Counted from the first letter of the stretch, positions 1-9,361 are shown. The stretch is 64,000 nucleotides of DNA from Paraburkholderia sartisoli (GCF_900107685.1 NZ_FNRQ01000001.1:1178001-1242000), one strand, 5' to 3'. Notes: generated by a model not told the origin, from the sequence alone. Numbers and translations: made by a program.

Positions 1-581
1 CGCAGTTTGTCGGCAGCGCGACGCTCGGCGAGGCGGAAATGTCACACGCGGAAAGCTATCTGCGCGTGCTGCACCGCGAGCTGGGCGCGCTCGCCGAAGG
101 CAGCACGATCGTGCCGCCGGCGTTGCCGTTCAGCGGCGAGCTGACGCTCGATCTCGGCAATCGCGTGCTGAAGCTGCGCACATGGAAAACAGCCCATACG
201 AACAACGACGTGACGGTCTACGATGAAAGGAGCGGCACGCTGTGGCTCGCCGACCTGCTGTTTGTGCAGTGCATTCCGGTGATCGACGGCAGCGTGCTGG
301 GCTGGCTTGACGATATCGCGACGATCCGTCGGATGAATCCGCGTCGCGTGGTGCCGGGCCACGGCCCGGTCGACACGCCCTGGCGCCCCGCGCTCGACGC
401 GCAAGAGGCCTATCTCGCCGGGCTGGTCCGGGATGTGCGTGCGGCGATCAGGCAAGGCGTGACGATGCAGCAGGCGATCGAGACCATCGGGCTCGACCAG
501 CGTGACAGGTGGCGGCTTTTCGACATCTATCACCAGCGCAACGTGAGCGCCGCATACGCCGAACTGGAGTGGGAGCAGTAA
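1..581 (+). CDS. Quinoprotein relay-type zinc metallohydrolase (MBL fold), 5' end cut off
   Basis: The reading frame is open from the left window edge (first full codon at base 3), so the N-terminus and the first metal motif (HxHxDH) lie outside. The visible ~192 residues form the C-terminal half of a metallo-beta-lactamase fold. They retain a histidine in AHTNND, an aspartate in LADLLF and a histidine in VPGHGP, the expected late metal ligands. With the next two genes it matches the SoxH-related hydrolases that accompany PQQ-dependent dehydrogenases. The SoxYZ-like carrier gene follows after 18 bases, consistent with one operon. The substrate is unknown. The assignment as metallohydrolase rests on the neighbours as much as on this fragment. 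Confidence 0.8.
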   Translation, partial: QFVGSATLGEAEMSHAESYLRVLHRELGALAEGSTIVPPALPFSGELTLDLGNRVLKLRTWKTAHTNNDVTVYDERSGTLWLADLLFVQCIPVIDGSVLGWLDDIATIRRMNPRRVVPGHGPVDTPWRPALDAQEAYLAGLVRDVRAAIRQGVTMQQAIETIGLDQRDRWRLFDIYHQRNVSAAYAELEWEQ

Positions 582-599
582 GCAAGGAAGGGGAACATC

Positions 600-1481
600 A
601 TGAGTACGACGACGCGAACCGCGCTACACGGTTTGCTGATGGCGCTGGCCGGATTGACGACGCTGGTGGCGCTTGCCGGTCATCCGTCGTTCGCCGCGCA
701 ACCCGGCGACGATCCCGACAAGAGCGCGCGCTGGCTCGATTTCAGGGAAGGCACGTTCAAGGATCGCCCGATCGATGCGCACGGCGACAGCGTGATCCGC
801 TTCGATGCCCCCGCGCGCGCGGCCGATGCGGCAGTCGTGCCGGTCTCGATCACCGCGCAGTTTCCGCAGACGCCTTCGCGCTACATCAAGAAGCTGTACA
901 TGTTCATCGACGAAAATCCGGAGCCCTATGTCGGCTGGTTCGAATTCACGCCGGAGTCGGGGCTCGCGAGTCTGGAAACGCGGGTCCGTGTCGAGGATTA
1001 CACGTATATGCGCGTGATCGCCGAGACGAACGACGGCCACCTGTACAGCGCGGTGCGCTTCATCAAGGCCTCGGGCGGATGCTCGGCGCCGGCCGGCAAG
1101 GACGACGCCGCCGCCGAAGCGGGCGCGGGCCAGGTGCGCCTGCAGCGGCAAGGACCGTCGACGCCCGGCAAGCCGCAACTCGTGCAGCTGATGGTGCGCC
1201 ATCCGAACCGGACCGGCATGGCGATGAACCAGGTGACGCGCCTGTATTCGTCGGCGTATTTCGTGCGCAAGGTGGTGGTGACGTACGCGGACAAACCCGT
1301 GATGACCGCGAACGTGAATTTCTCGATCAGCGAGAATCCGAACTTCCGCTTCTACTTCGTGCCGCATGATGGCGGCACGCTGAAAGCCCACATCGAGGAC
1401 ACGAAGAACAGGCAGTTCGACAGTCAGGTCGTGATCGGCCCGCATCCGGCGGTGCAGCAAACCTCGTCGGCCGCACCTTGA
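600..1481 (+). CDS. Quinoprotein dehydrogenase-associated SoxYZ-like carrier
   Basis: This 293-residue exported protein has an N-terminal hydrophobic signal segment (about residues 9-33, ending SFAAQ). A SoxY-like domain follows and ends near residue 160 in the cysteine motif KASGGCS, resembling the SoxY swinging arm that carries covalent substrate. A linker leads to a SoxZ-like domain (about residues 175-285). Fused SoxYZ carriers of this kind are known from PQQ-dehydrogenase neighbourhoods. A strong AAGGAAGGGG ribosome site precedes the ATG. The stop codon overlaps the TTG start of the next gene, so the two are probably translationally coupled. The group carried on the cysteine cannot be read from sequence. 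Confidence 0.85.
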   Translation: MSTTTRTALHGLLMALAGLTTLVALAGHPSFAAQPGDDPDKSARWLDFREGTFKDRPIDAHGDSVIRFDAPARAADAAVVPVSITAQFPQTPSRYIKKLYMFIDENPEPYVGWFEFTPESGLASLETRVRVEDYTYMRVIAETNDGHLYSAVRFIKASGGCSAPAGKDDAAAEAGAGQVRLQRQGPSTPGKPQLVQLMVRHPNRTGMAMNQVTRLYSSAYFVRKVVVTYADKPVMTANVNFSISENPNFRFYFVPHDGGTLKAHIEDTKNRQFDSQVVIGPHPAVQQTSSAAP

Positions 1482-2464
1482 AAAGGGCGGGCCTGTTTTG
1501 GCATCGTGTGTGGATGGCCGCTTTCGTCGCTTGCCTCGCCGCACCGGTTGCGCCCGCCGGCGCAGCCGGTGCGGCGCCTGTACAGCCACAGCAGCCACCG
1601 TATCCGTTGACCGTGCCGGCGCCGGTTCAGCTCGCGCCGGGCGTCTACGTGATGCGCGGCAACGGTGAAGCGGTCGCGCCCGCGAATCGCGGTGTCGTCG
1701 CGAACAACGGCTTTATCGTCGGCGAGCGCGGCGTGACGGTGATCGACACCGGTTCGTCGTACCGCTATGGGCGCGCGATGATCGAGGCGATCCGCGCGAT
1801 CACGCCGTTGCCGATTGTGCGCGTGATCATCACGCATCAGGCGCCGGAATTCGTGTTTGGCGCCGCGGCGTTTCGCGACCGCGACATCCCGATCCTCGCG
1901 CACCGGCGCGCGGCCGAACTGATTCGCGAGCGGTGCTGGATCTGTCTGAAGAACCTGCGGCGCACGCTCGGCGAAGATGAAATGGCGGGCTCGCGCGTGA
2001 CCGTGCCCGACCACACCGTCGACAGCACGACGACGCTCGATTCCGGCGGCCGCGCACTCCAGCTGCTGTATTTCGGCCCGGCCAGCACGCCGGGCGATCT
2101 CGCCGTGCTCGACACGGAGACGGGCGTGCTGTTCGCGGGCGGGCTGGTGAGCATCGGGCGCATTCCCGAGCTGCGCAACGAGAGCATTCCGGGCTGGCTC
2201 GCCGCGCTGCAGCGAATCGAGGCGCTCGACGTACATGTGGTGGTGCCGGGTTTCGGGCCACCCGTGCCGCCTGACGGCATCGCGCCGACGGGCGCCTATC
2301 TGCGCGAACTGGATGCCGGCGTGCGCCGCGCGTACGCGGCGGGCGTCGGACTGAGCGAAGCGATGCGCACCGTCCAGACGCCGGATTTCAGGCAATACCG
2401 GCTCTACGCGACTGCGCAGCCGGCGAACGTGCAGCGGCTTTATCTGCAGCTGGAAAAGCAGTGA
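1478..2464 (+). CDS. Quinoprotein relay MBL-fold protein with degenerate metal site
   Basis: This 328-residue protein has an N-terminal signal-like segment (residues 10-32) and a metallo-beta-lactamase fold. It begins at TTG, whose last bases form part of the TGA stop of the carrier gene; no separate ribosome site is needed if coupled. Aligned by eye to the family, the HxHxDH motif reads THQAPEF (H120 kept; A122, E124 and F125 replace ligands). The next histidine is S203 (PASTPGD), the bridging aspartate is G221 (FAGGLV), and the last histidine is F259 (PGFGPP). Five of six ligands are lost while the fold motifs and operon position persist. This suggests a non-catalytic or partner role rather than an active zinc hydrolase. 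Confidence 0.8.
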   Translation: MKRAGLFWHRVWMAAFVACLAAPVAPAGAAGAAPVQPQQPPYPLTVPAPVQLAPGVYVMRGNGEAVAPANRGVVANNGFIVGERGVTVIDTGSSYRYGRAMIEAIRAITPLPIVRVIITHQAPEFVFGAAAFRDRDIPILAHRRAAELIRERCWICLKNLRRTLGEDEMAGSRVTVPDHTVDSTTTLDSGGRALQLLYFGPASTPGDLAVLDTETGVLFAGGLVSIGRIPELRNESIPGWLAALQRIEALDVHVVVPGFGPPVPPDGIAPTGAYLRELDAGVRRAYAAGVGLSEAMRTVQTPDFRQYRLYATAQPANVQRLYLQLEKQ

Positions 2465-2608
2465 CGCCGCGCGGTATTGACGAAAAAACGGACGCAAAAC
2501 CGGACGCAAAATCGGCGTAACGTTCCAACAGCGGTTTCAACAGCGGCAAACGGTTTTAAAGAACCCTTGAAGCGCGCACTTTCAACGTATCCCAACGGAG
2601 ACAGGATC

Positions 2609-2917
2609 ATGGCAAAACTCGTCGTGCTGTACAAAAACCCGGCCGACAAGGCGGCATTCGACGCGCATTACGAATCGACTCACGTGCCGCTCGCGAAGAA
2701 GATTCCCGGGCTGCAAAAGTACGAAATCAGCACCGGGCCGGTCAAGCTGCTGGGTGGCGAGTCGCCGTATTACCTGGTCGCCGTGCTGCACTTCGCGTCG
2801 AGCGAGGCGCTGATGCAGGGGCTCGGCACGCCCGAAGGCAAGGCCGCGGCCGGCGATCTCGGCAACTTCGCGCAGGCCGGCGCGGAACTGCTGGTGATGG
2901 ACTCGAAGGAAGTCTGA
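2609..2917 (+). CDS. EthD family protein
   Basis: This is a 102-residue ferredoxin-like alpha+beta protein of the EthD type. It starts MAKLVVLYKNPADKAAF and has the family's HYESTHVPLAKKIPGL segment (residues ~19-34), where the histidines are characteristic. The upstream in-frame region is poor coding sequence, and an ACGGAGACAGG site sits just before the ATG at 2609, so I use this start. EthD-like proteins are small dimeric alpha/beta-barrel proteins; some take part in ether degradation, most have no known reaction. It lies 144 bases after the quinoprotein operon and may be independent of it. Confidence 0.8.
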   Translation: MAKLVVLYKNPADKAAFDAHYESTHVPLAKKIPGLQKYEISTGPVKLLGGESPYYLVAVLHFASSEALMQGLGTPEGKAAAGDLGNFAQAGAELLVMDSKEV

Positions 2918-3087
2918 GCCGCGCGTGGTGCCAGGCAAAGGCCGCCGTCGCGCGCTATCCTGCGAAGTCGACGTGTGGCCGGTGCCCGTTCTGAACGTTT
3001 GACAGGCGGCTCGAACCGGCGCCAGCCGGCTTGAGGGACACGCTTTCCCGGCTCGCGAAAAAACGCGGGCAGCCGTGGCCAGCACGT

Positions 3088-3115
3088 TGGAACCTGTATA
3101 AATATACAGTATAGT
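3088..3115 (+). promoter_or_regulatory. LexA-controlled promoter of the double uvrA gene
   Basis: A consensus SOS box, CTGTATAAATATACAG (3094-3109), fits CTGT-N8-ACAG exactly. It fills the spacer of a sigma-70-like promoter: -35 TTGGAA at 3088-3093, 16-base spacer, -10 TATAGT at 3110-3115. LexA bound here would directly block RNA polymerase. Expected transcription starts near 3122, about 105 bases before the TTG start chosen for the gene. Confidence 0.8.
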
Positions 3116-3227
3116 GTGCAATCGAAGCCCGCCTCGCGAAACGCGTCGCGTGGCTGGACGCACTTCCATTCGCGGCGGCGCAGGCAGGCCGCGGCACTGG
3201 CCAAACTCATTCAGACGGACAGATAAA

Positions 3228-6200
3228 TTGTCATCTAATGGTACGAACCGCGGAACGATCCGCATCCGCGGCGCACGTCAGCACAATCTCAAGAACCTCG
3301 ACCTCGACCTGCACACCGGCGAAATGACCGTCGTGACCGGGCCGTCCGGTTCGGGCAAGTCGAGCCTCGTGTTCGACACGTTGTACGCGGAAGGCCAGCG
3401 GCGCTACGTCGAGACGTTCAGCGCCTACGCACGGCAGTTCCTCGACCGCATGGACCGCCCGCAGGTGGAACGGGTGGACGGCGTGCCGCCCGCCATCGCG
3501 ATCGACCAGACCAATCCGGTGCGCAGCTCGCGCTCCACGGTCGGCACGATGACCGAACTCAACGACCATCTGAAGCTGCTGTACGCGCGCGGCGCCGAAC
3601 TCTTCGATCGCATGACGGCGGAGCCGGTGCGGCACGACACGCCGGAAACCGTCTACGCCGACCTGATGGCGCGCACCGCGGGCACCGATCCGCGGCTGGC
3701 GGTCACATTTCCGGTGGAACTGCCCGACACCGCGACGCAGGCCGAAGTCGAACAGTGGCTCTCGGCGAGCGGCTACACGCGCGTGCAGGCGCAGCGCGAG
3801 GTGGTGTCGCCCACGGGCACGCGCAAGGTGCTGGACGTCGTCGCCGACCGTTTCCGCCTGCACCAGACGGAGAAGGCGCGCGCGCTCGAAGCGATCGAGG
3901 CCTCGCTCAAACGCGGCGCCGGGCGCGTGAACGTGTACGTGCTGCCGCAGGTGCCGGAAGAGAACACCGAACCGCGAATCTGGCGCTTCTCGACCGGGCT
4001 GCACAACCCGGAAAGCGATCTGCGTTACGCCGATCCGCAACCGGCGCTGTTCTCGTTCAACTCGGCGTATGGCGCGTGCGAAACGTGTCGCGGCTTTGGC
4101 CGGGTGATCGGCGTCGACCTGGGCCTCGTCATTCCCGACGGGCGCAAGACGCTGCGCGGCGGCGCGATCAAGCCGATGCAGACGCCGGCGTGGAAGGAAT
4201 GCCAGGACGACCTGATGCGCTACGCCGCGAAGGCGGACATTCCGCGCGACACGGCGTGGTCGTCGCTGTCGCAGGCGGAGCGCGACTGGGTGATCAACGG
4301 CTCGCCCGACTGGGACGGCAAATGGCAGAGCCAGTGGTACGGCGTGAAGCGCTTCTTCGCGTACCTCGAATCGAAAGCGTACAAGATGCACATCCGCGTG
4401 CTGCTGTCGAAATACCGCAGCTACACGCCGTGCGAAACCTGCGGCGGCGCGCGCCTCAAGACGGAGTCGCTGCTGTGGCGTCTCGGCACGAAGCCCAACG
4501 CCGACGCCGTACTCGACGCCGCGAACCGCTTCCTGCCGCGCGGCGTCGACTGGTCGCGCGCGCAACTCGAAGCGCTGCCGGGCCTGACCGTACACGACCT
4601 GATGCTGCTGCCGATCGAGCGCATCCGGCGCTTTTTCGACGAAATCACGCTGCCGGGTGTCCTGCTCGACGACGCGCTGAAACTCCTGCTTGCCGAAGTG
4701 CGGACGCGCCTCAAGTACCTGTGCGACGTGGGTCTCGGCTATCTGACGCTCGATCGCCAGAGCCGCACGCTCTCGGGCGGCGAAGTGCAGCGGATCAACC
4801 TGACCACCGCGCTCGGCACGTCGCTGACCAAGACGCTCTTCGTGCTCGACGAACCCAGCATCGGGCTGCATCCGCGCGACCTGAACCGCATCGTCGAGGC
4901 GATGCACCGGCTGCGCGACGCGGGCAATACGCTCGTCGTGGTCGAGCACGATCCTTCGGTGATGCTCGCGGCGGACCGCCTGATCGACATGGGCCCCGGC
5001 CCCGGCGAGCGCGGCGGCACGATCATCTACGACGGCACGCCCGACAACATCCGCGCGGCGGGCACGCTCACGGGCGAATACCTCAGCGGGCGCCGGCACG
5101 TGGCGGATGCGTCGCGCTGGTCGCGCCGTCCGGTCGAGGCCGGCACGCCGCGCATCGTGCTGGCCGGCGCGCGCGAACACAACCTGCGCGACGTGACGGT
5201 CGGGATTCCGTTGCAACGTCTCGTCTGCGTGACGGGCGTGTCCGGCTCGGGCAAGTCGACGCTGCTGCAGGACGTGCTGTATCCCGCGATGGCGCGCCAT
5301 TTCGGCAAGGCGACGGAGTCGCCTGGCGCGTTCCGCAGTCTTGACGGCGCGGAGCGCGTGAGCGACGTCGCGTTCGTCGACCAGTCGCCGATCGGCAAGA
5401 CGGCGCGCTCGAACCCGGCGAGCTACGTCGGCGCGTTCGACGAAATCCGCAAGCTGTTCGCGAAGGCGCCGCTCGCGGCGCAACGCGGCTACACGGCGGG
5501 CACGTTCAGCTTCAACTCTGGCGACGGGCGGTGCCCGACCTGCGGCGGCTCCGGCTTCGAACACATCGAGATGCAGTTCCTGAGCGACGTCTACCTGCGT
5601 TGCCCGGACTGCGACGGACGCCGCTATCGCGCCGAAGTGCTCGAAGTGAAGATCGCGCGCGGCAACCCGGCGCGCGCGCTTTCCGTCGCCGATGTGCTGG
5701 AACTGACGGTACACGAGGCCACTGAATACTTCGCCACCGATCCCGAAGTGCTGCGCGTGTTGCAGCCGATCGTCGACGTCGGGCTCGAATACGTGAAGCT
5801 CGGCCAGCCGGTGCCGACGCTCTCGGGCGGCGAGGCGCAGCGCCTGAAGCTCGCGGGTTTTCTCGCGGAAACGGCGCAGGCACGCACGCCGCGCGGCGCG
5901 AAAGAGGCTGCCGCCGGCAAGCTCTTCATGTTCGACGAGCCGACCACCGGGCTCCATTTCGACGACATCGCCAAACTGATGCAGGCGTTCGGCAAGCTGC
6001 TCGCGGGCGGCCATTCGCTGATCGTGATCGAGCATAACCTGGACGTGATCCGCGCGGCCGACTGGATCGTCGATCTCGGTCCGGAAGGCGGCGACGGCGG
6101 TGGCCGCGTGCTGTGCGCCGGCACGCCGGACGAAGTGAAAGCGTGCGAGGAATCGCATACCGGCCGGGCGCTGCTGCAATACGACGAATCGATGGGCGTG

Positions 6201-9143
6201 GAAGTCGCGCCGGCTTCGCAGGGCGTGCCGCTGCAAACGGCGCTGACGGCGGCGCGCGCGCGTCGTGCGGTGGAAGGCGAGGACGTCGTGCGGATCGTGA
6301 ACGCGCGCGAGCACAATCTGAAGTCGCTCGACGTCGATATTCCGCATGGCAAGTTCAACGTCGTGACGGGCGTGTCCGGTTCGGGCAAGTCGACGCTCGC
6401 GTTCGATATCCTGTTTCACGAAGGCCAGCGCCGTTATCTGGAATCGCTGAACGCGTATGCGCGTTCGATCGTGCAGCCGGCCGGGCGGCCGGAAGTCGAT
6501 GCGGTCTACGGCATTCCGCCGACGGTCGCGATCGAGCAGCGCCTGTCGCGCGGCGGGCGCAAGAGCACGGTCGCGACGACCTCCGAGGTGTGGCACTTCC
6601 TGAGGCTGCTCTATGTGAAGCTCGGCTTGCAGCATTGCATCCATGACGGCACGCCGGTCACCGCGCAAAGCGTCGAGTCGATCGCCGCGCAGTTGCTGCG
6701 CGATCACAAGGGCCAGCACGTCGGGCTGCTCGCGCCGCTCGTCGTGAACCGCAAGGGCGTCTACACCGATCTCGCGAAATGGGCGAAGGCGCGCGGCAAT
6801 ACGCATCTGCGCGTCGACGGCGAATTCGTGCCGGTCGACCCGTGGCCGAAGCTCGACCGCTTCCGCGAACACACGATCGAACTGCCGGTGGCAGATCTCA
6901 TCGTCTCGGCGGATCACGAGGCGCAACTGCGCCGCGCGCTCGACGACACGCTCGAAGCCGGCAAGGGCGTGATCCATCTGCTCGCGCCGCTCGACGGCCT
7001 GCACGCCGCGATGAACGGCAACGGCAAGGGCGCGACCGGGTATGCCGGCACAGTGAAGGTGCTGTCGGTGAAGCGCGCGTGCCCGGTGTGCGGCACGAGC
7101 TATCCGGAACTCGATCCGCGGATGTTCTCGTACAACAGCAAGCACGGCTGGTGTACGACCTGCGTCGGCACGGGCCTCGCGCTCACGCGCGAACAGCGCG
7201 CCGCGTACGACGACACTGTGATCGTCGACGACAATCGCGGTCGCGAGCAGAGCCTGCCTTCGGAAGAGCAGGAACCGGAAGGCGTGGGCGACGAGCCGTG
7301 CCCGGATTGCAGCGGCACGCGGCTGAACCCGGTCGCGCGCGCGGTGACGTTCGACGGACAACCGATTGTCGACGTCGCGCGGTGGACGGTGTCGCAGACA
7401 CGCCAGTGGGTCGATTCGCTCGAACTCACCGGACGCGATGCCGGTATCGCGCGCGATGTCGTGAGCGAGATCGGCAGCCGGTTGCAGTTTCTGGAGGAAG
7501 TCGGGCTCGGCTATCTGAGCCTCGATCGTGCGGCGCCGAGCCTGTCGGGCGGCGAGGCACAACGCATCCGGCTCGCGGCGCAACTCGGCAGCAACCTGCA
7601 GGGCGTCTGCTACGTGCTGGATGAACCGACCATCGGGCTGCATCCGCGCGACAACCAGATCCTGCTGAACGCGCTGCGCAAGCTCGGGGAGAAGGGCAAC
7701 ACGCTGGTCGTCGTCGAACACGACGAAGATACGATCCGGCGCGCCGATCACATCATCGATATCGGTCCGGGCGCGGGCAAGCGCGGCGGCAATCTCGTCG
7801 CGCAGGGCAGCGTGAAGGACCTCGCGGCGCAGGCCGGGTCGCTGACCGGGCAGTTTCTCGCGAACCCGATCACGCATCCGTTGCAGCCGCGCCGGCCGGT
7901 GTCACCGGTTGCGTCGGCGCGCAGGAACGCCGCGGCCGTGCCGGAGAACTGGCTGACGGTCCACGGCGGCAAGCTGCACAACCTGCGTGACGTGACGGTC
8001 GGCATTCCGCTCGCGCGGCTCGTCGCCGTGACGGGCGTGAGCGGCTCCGGCAAATCGACGCTCGCGCGCGACGTGCTGATGGCGAACATGCTCGATGCGG
8101 TGGGCCGCTCGGTGCTGTCTTCGCCGGCCACGAAGCGCGCGCGCAAGGTCGCACAGGCCGACGCGCCCGCGGCGAAGCAGTCGCGTTCCAGCGTGCTTGC
8201 CCGCAGCGCGCCACGCCCCGTGTTGAACGTGACGCATGCGTGGCAAGGCTGCGAATCGATGACCGGCTGGGAAACGATCGACCGCGTGCTCGAAGTCGAC
8301 CAGACGCCGATCGGCAAGACGCCGCGTTCGTGTCCCGCGACGTACATCGGCGTGTGGGACGCGATCCGCCGCCTCTTCGCCGACACGCTCGAGGCGCGGG
8401 CGCGCGGTTATAGCGCTTCACGCTTCTCGTTCAACACGGGCGACGGCCGTTGCCCGGCGTGCGAGGGCCAGGGCGTGCGCACGATCGGCATGAGCTTTTT
8501 GCCGGACGTGAAGGTGCTGTGCGACGTCTGTCACGGCCAGCGCTTCAATCCCGAGACGCTCGCGGTGACGTGGCGCGGCAGGAACATTGGCGACGTGCTG
8601 ACGATGGAGATCGACGAAGCCGTCGAGTTCTTCGCGCCGCTGTCGAACATCGCGCATCCGTTGCAACTGATGAAGGACGTGGGGCTCGGCTATCTCACGC
8701 TCGGCCAGCCATCGCCGACGCTCTCTGGCGGCGAGGCGCAGCGCATCAAGCTCGTCACCGAGCTGAGCAAGGTGCGCGACGACATCACGCGTCGCGGGCA
8801 GAAAGCGCCGCATACGCTGTACGTGCTCGATGAACCGACCGTCGGCCTGCATATGGCCGACGTCGCGAAGCTGATCCGCGTGCTGCACCGGCTCGTCGAC
8901 GCGGGCCATAGCGTGGTGGTGATCGAACACGATCTCGACGTGATCGCCGAAGCCGACTGGATCATCGACCTTGGGCCGGAAGGCGGCGTGGGCGGCGGCA
9001 CGATTGTCGCGGCGACGTCTCCGGAAGGGCTCGTGCAGGTGAAGGCGAGCCACACGGGTCGTGCGCTCGCGCCGGTGCTCGCGCGCGAGCGCAATGACGA
9101 CGCGGTTGCGCCTCTTGAGCAGGGCGTGGCGAAGACCGGATAA
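3228..9143 (+). CDS. uvrA: Double-length excinuclease ABC subunit UvrA (tandem fusion)
   Basis: This 1971-residue protein consists of two complete UvrA-like halves fused head to tail (about residues 1-985 and 990-1971), twice the usual ~940. Four Walker A motifs (GPSGSGKSS near residue 40; GVSGSGKST near 670, 1046 and 1602) and four LSGGE signatures (near 515, 865, 1439 and 1832) give four ATPase sites. CxxC zinc-module pairs are present in both halves, for example CPTCGGSG with CPDCDG and CPACEGQG with CDVCHG. UvrA dimers scan DNA for damage and load UvrB; this chain may act as a built-in dimer. A GTG at 3114 lies inside the -10 box, so I take TTG 3228, which gives LSSNGTNRGTIRIRG. The LexA box upstream implies SOS induction. 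Single-length UvrA is presumably encoded elsewhere. Confidence 0.92.
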   Translation: MSSNGTNRGTIRIRGARQHNLKNLDLDLHTGEMTVVTGPSGSGKSSLVFDTLYAEGQRRYVETFSAYARQFLDRMDRPQVERVDGVPPAIAIDQTNPVRSSRSTVGTMTELNDHLKLLYARGAELFDRMTAEPVRHDTPETVYADLMARTAGTDPRLAVTFPVELPDTATQAEVEQWLSASGYTRVQAQREVVSPTGTRKVLDVVADRFRLHQTEKARALEAIEASLKRGAGRVNVYVLPQVPEENTEPRIWRFSTGLHNPESDLRYADPQPALFSFNSAYGACETCRGFGRVIGVDLGLVIPDGRKTLRGGAIKPMQTPAWKECQDDLMRYAAKADIPRDTAWSSLSQAERDWVINGSPDWDGKWQSQWYGVKRFFAYLESKAYKMHIRVLLSKYRSYTPCETCGGARLKTESLLWRLGTKPNADAVLDAANRFLPRGVDWSRAQLEALPGLTVHDLMLLPIERIRRFFDEITLPGVLLDDALKLLLAEVRTRLKYLCDVGLGYLTLDRQSRTLSGGEVQRINLTTALGTSLTKTLFVLDEPSIGLHPRDLNRIVEAMHRLRDAGNTLVVVEHDPSVMLAADRLIDMGPGPGERGGTIIYDGTPDNIRAAGTLTGEYLSGRRHVADASRWSRRPVEAGTPRIVLAGAREHNLRDVTVGIPLQRLVCVTGVSGSGKSTLLQDVLYPAMARHFGKATESPGAFRSLDGAERVSDVAFVDQSPIGKTARSNPASYVGAFDEIRKLFAKAPLAAQRGYTAGTFSFNSGDGRCPTCGGSGFEHIEMQFLSDVYLRCPDCDGRRYRAEVLEVKIARGNPARALSVADVLELTVHEATEYFATDPEVLRVLQPIVDVGLEYVKLGQPVPTLSGGEAQRLKLAGFLAETAQARTPRGAKEAAAGKLFMFDEPTTGLHFDDIAKLMQAFGKLLAGGHSLIVIEHNLDVIRAADWIVDLGPEGGDGGGRVLCAGTPDEVKACEESHTGRALLQYDESMGVEVAPASQGVPLQTALTAARARRAVEGEDVVRIVNAREHNLKSLDVDIPHGKFNVVTGVSGSGKSTLAFDILFHEGQRRYLESLNAYARSIVQPAGRPEVDAVYGIPPTVAIEQRLSRGGRKSTVATTSEVWHFLRLLYVKLGLQHCIHDGTPVTAQSVESIAAQLLRDHKGQHVGLLAPLVVNRKGVYTDLAKWAKARGNTHLRVDGEFVPVDPWPKLDRFREHTIELPVADLIVSADHEAQLRRALDDTLEAGKGVIHLLAPLDGLHAAMNGNGKGATGYAGTVKVLSVKRACPVCGTSYPELDPRMFSYNSKHGWCTTCVGTGLALTREQRAAYDDTVIVDDNRGREQSLPSEEQEPEGVGDEPCPDCSGTRLNPVARAVTFDGQPIVDVARWTVSQTRQWVDSLELTGRDAGIARDVVSEIGSRLQFLEEVGLGYLSLDRAAPSLSGGEAQRIRLAAQLGSNLQGVCYVLDEPTIGLHPRDNQILLNALRKLGEKGNTLVVVEHDEDTIRRADHIIDIGPGAGKRGGNLVAQGSVKDLAAQAGSLTGQFLANPITHPLQPRRPVSPVASARRNAAAVPENWLTVHGGKLHNLRDVTVGIPLARLVAVTGVSGSGKSTLARDVLMANMLDAVGRSVLSSPATKRARKVAQADAPAAKQSRSSVLARSAPRPVLNVTHAWQGCESMTGWETIDRVLEVDQTPIGKTPRSCPATYIGVWDAIRRLFADTLEARARGYSASRFSFNTGDGRCPACEGQGVRTIGMSFLPDVKVLCDVCHGQRFNPETLAVTWRGRNIGDVLTMEIDEAVEFFAPLSNIAHPLQLMKDVGLGYLTLGQPSPTLSGGEAQRIKLVTELSKVRDDITRRGQKAPHTLYVLDEPTVGLHMADVAKLIRVLHRLVDAGHSVVVIEHDLDVIAEADWIIDLGPEGGVGGGTIVAATSPEGLVQVKASHTGRALAPVLARERNDDAVAPLEQGVAKTG

Positions 9144-9210
9144 CTGGGGGAGCGTGCGAGGCCGCGCAGGGGGGGCGGCCGTGTGGTTTTAACGCGGCTG
9201 TGTCGTGCCG

Positions 9211-9247
9211 CATCGGGGCCGCATGCGTGAAGCATGCGGCCCCGATG
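9211..9247 (+). terminator. Strong hairpin after double uvrA
   Basis: A perfect 16-base inverted repeat (arms 9211-9226 and 9232-9247; left arm CATCGGGGCCGCATGC) with a 5-base loop lies 68 bases after the uvrA stop. No T-run follows, so it may act as a factor-assisted terminator or a 3'-end stabiliser. Confidence 0.6.
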
Positions 9248-9299
9248 TGAGGGTCGGCCGGGGCTCGTGAAAAATTCGCTACATCTCGGCCTGCAAAAT

Positions 9300-9333
9300 T
9301 GAATTGAAAAGCAATTCAGGCTCGTAAAGCCTG
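9300..9333 (-). terminator. Hairpin pair after the YdcF-like gene
   Basis: Two adjacent small hairpins: TGAATTG/CAATTCA (9300-9306 and 9312-9318) and CAGGCT/AGCCTG (9317-9322 and 9328-9333). They lie just beyond the stop of the minus-strand gene ending at 9362. On the minus strand a short T-rich run follows the first hairpin. It is a modest terminator candidate. Confidence 0.4.
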
Positions 9334-9361
9334 TATGAAGCGACGAAGCTTACCTCAGCTT

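Noticed and set aside
3016..3029. Small CCGGC/GCCGG hairpin as terminator of the EthD gene
   Set aside because: It has only a five-base stem with no T-run; too weak to call.
3114..3227. GTG at 3114 as start of the double UvrA
   Set aside because: The codon overlaps the -10 box of the LexA-controlled promoter, so the transcript would begin after it; residues before TTG 3228 are not UvrA-like.
3231..7877. A 1548-codon open frame on the minus strand
   Set aside because: It lies wholly antisense to uvrA and arises from the high-GC codon bias; its translation is arginine/alanine/histidine-rich with no domain.
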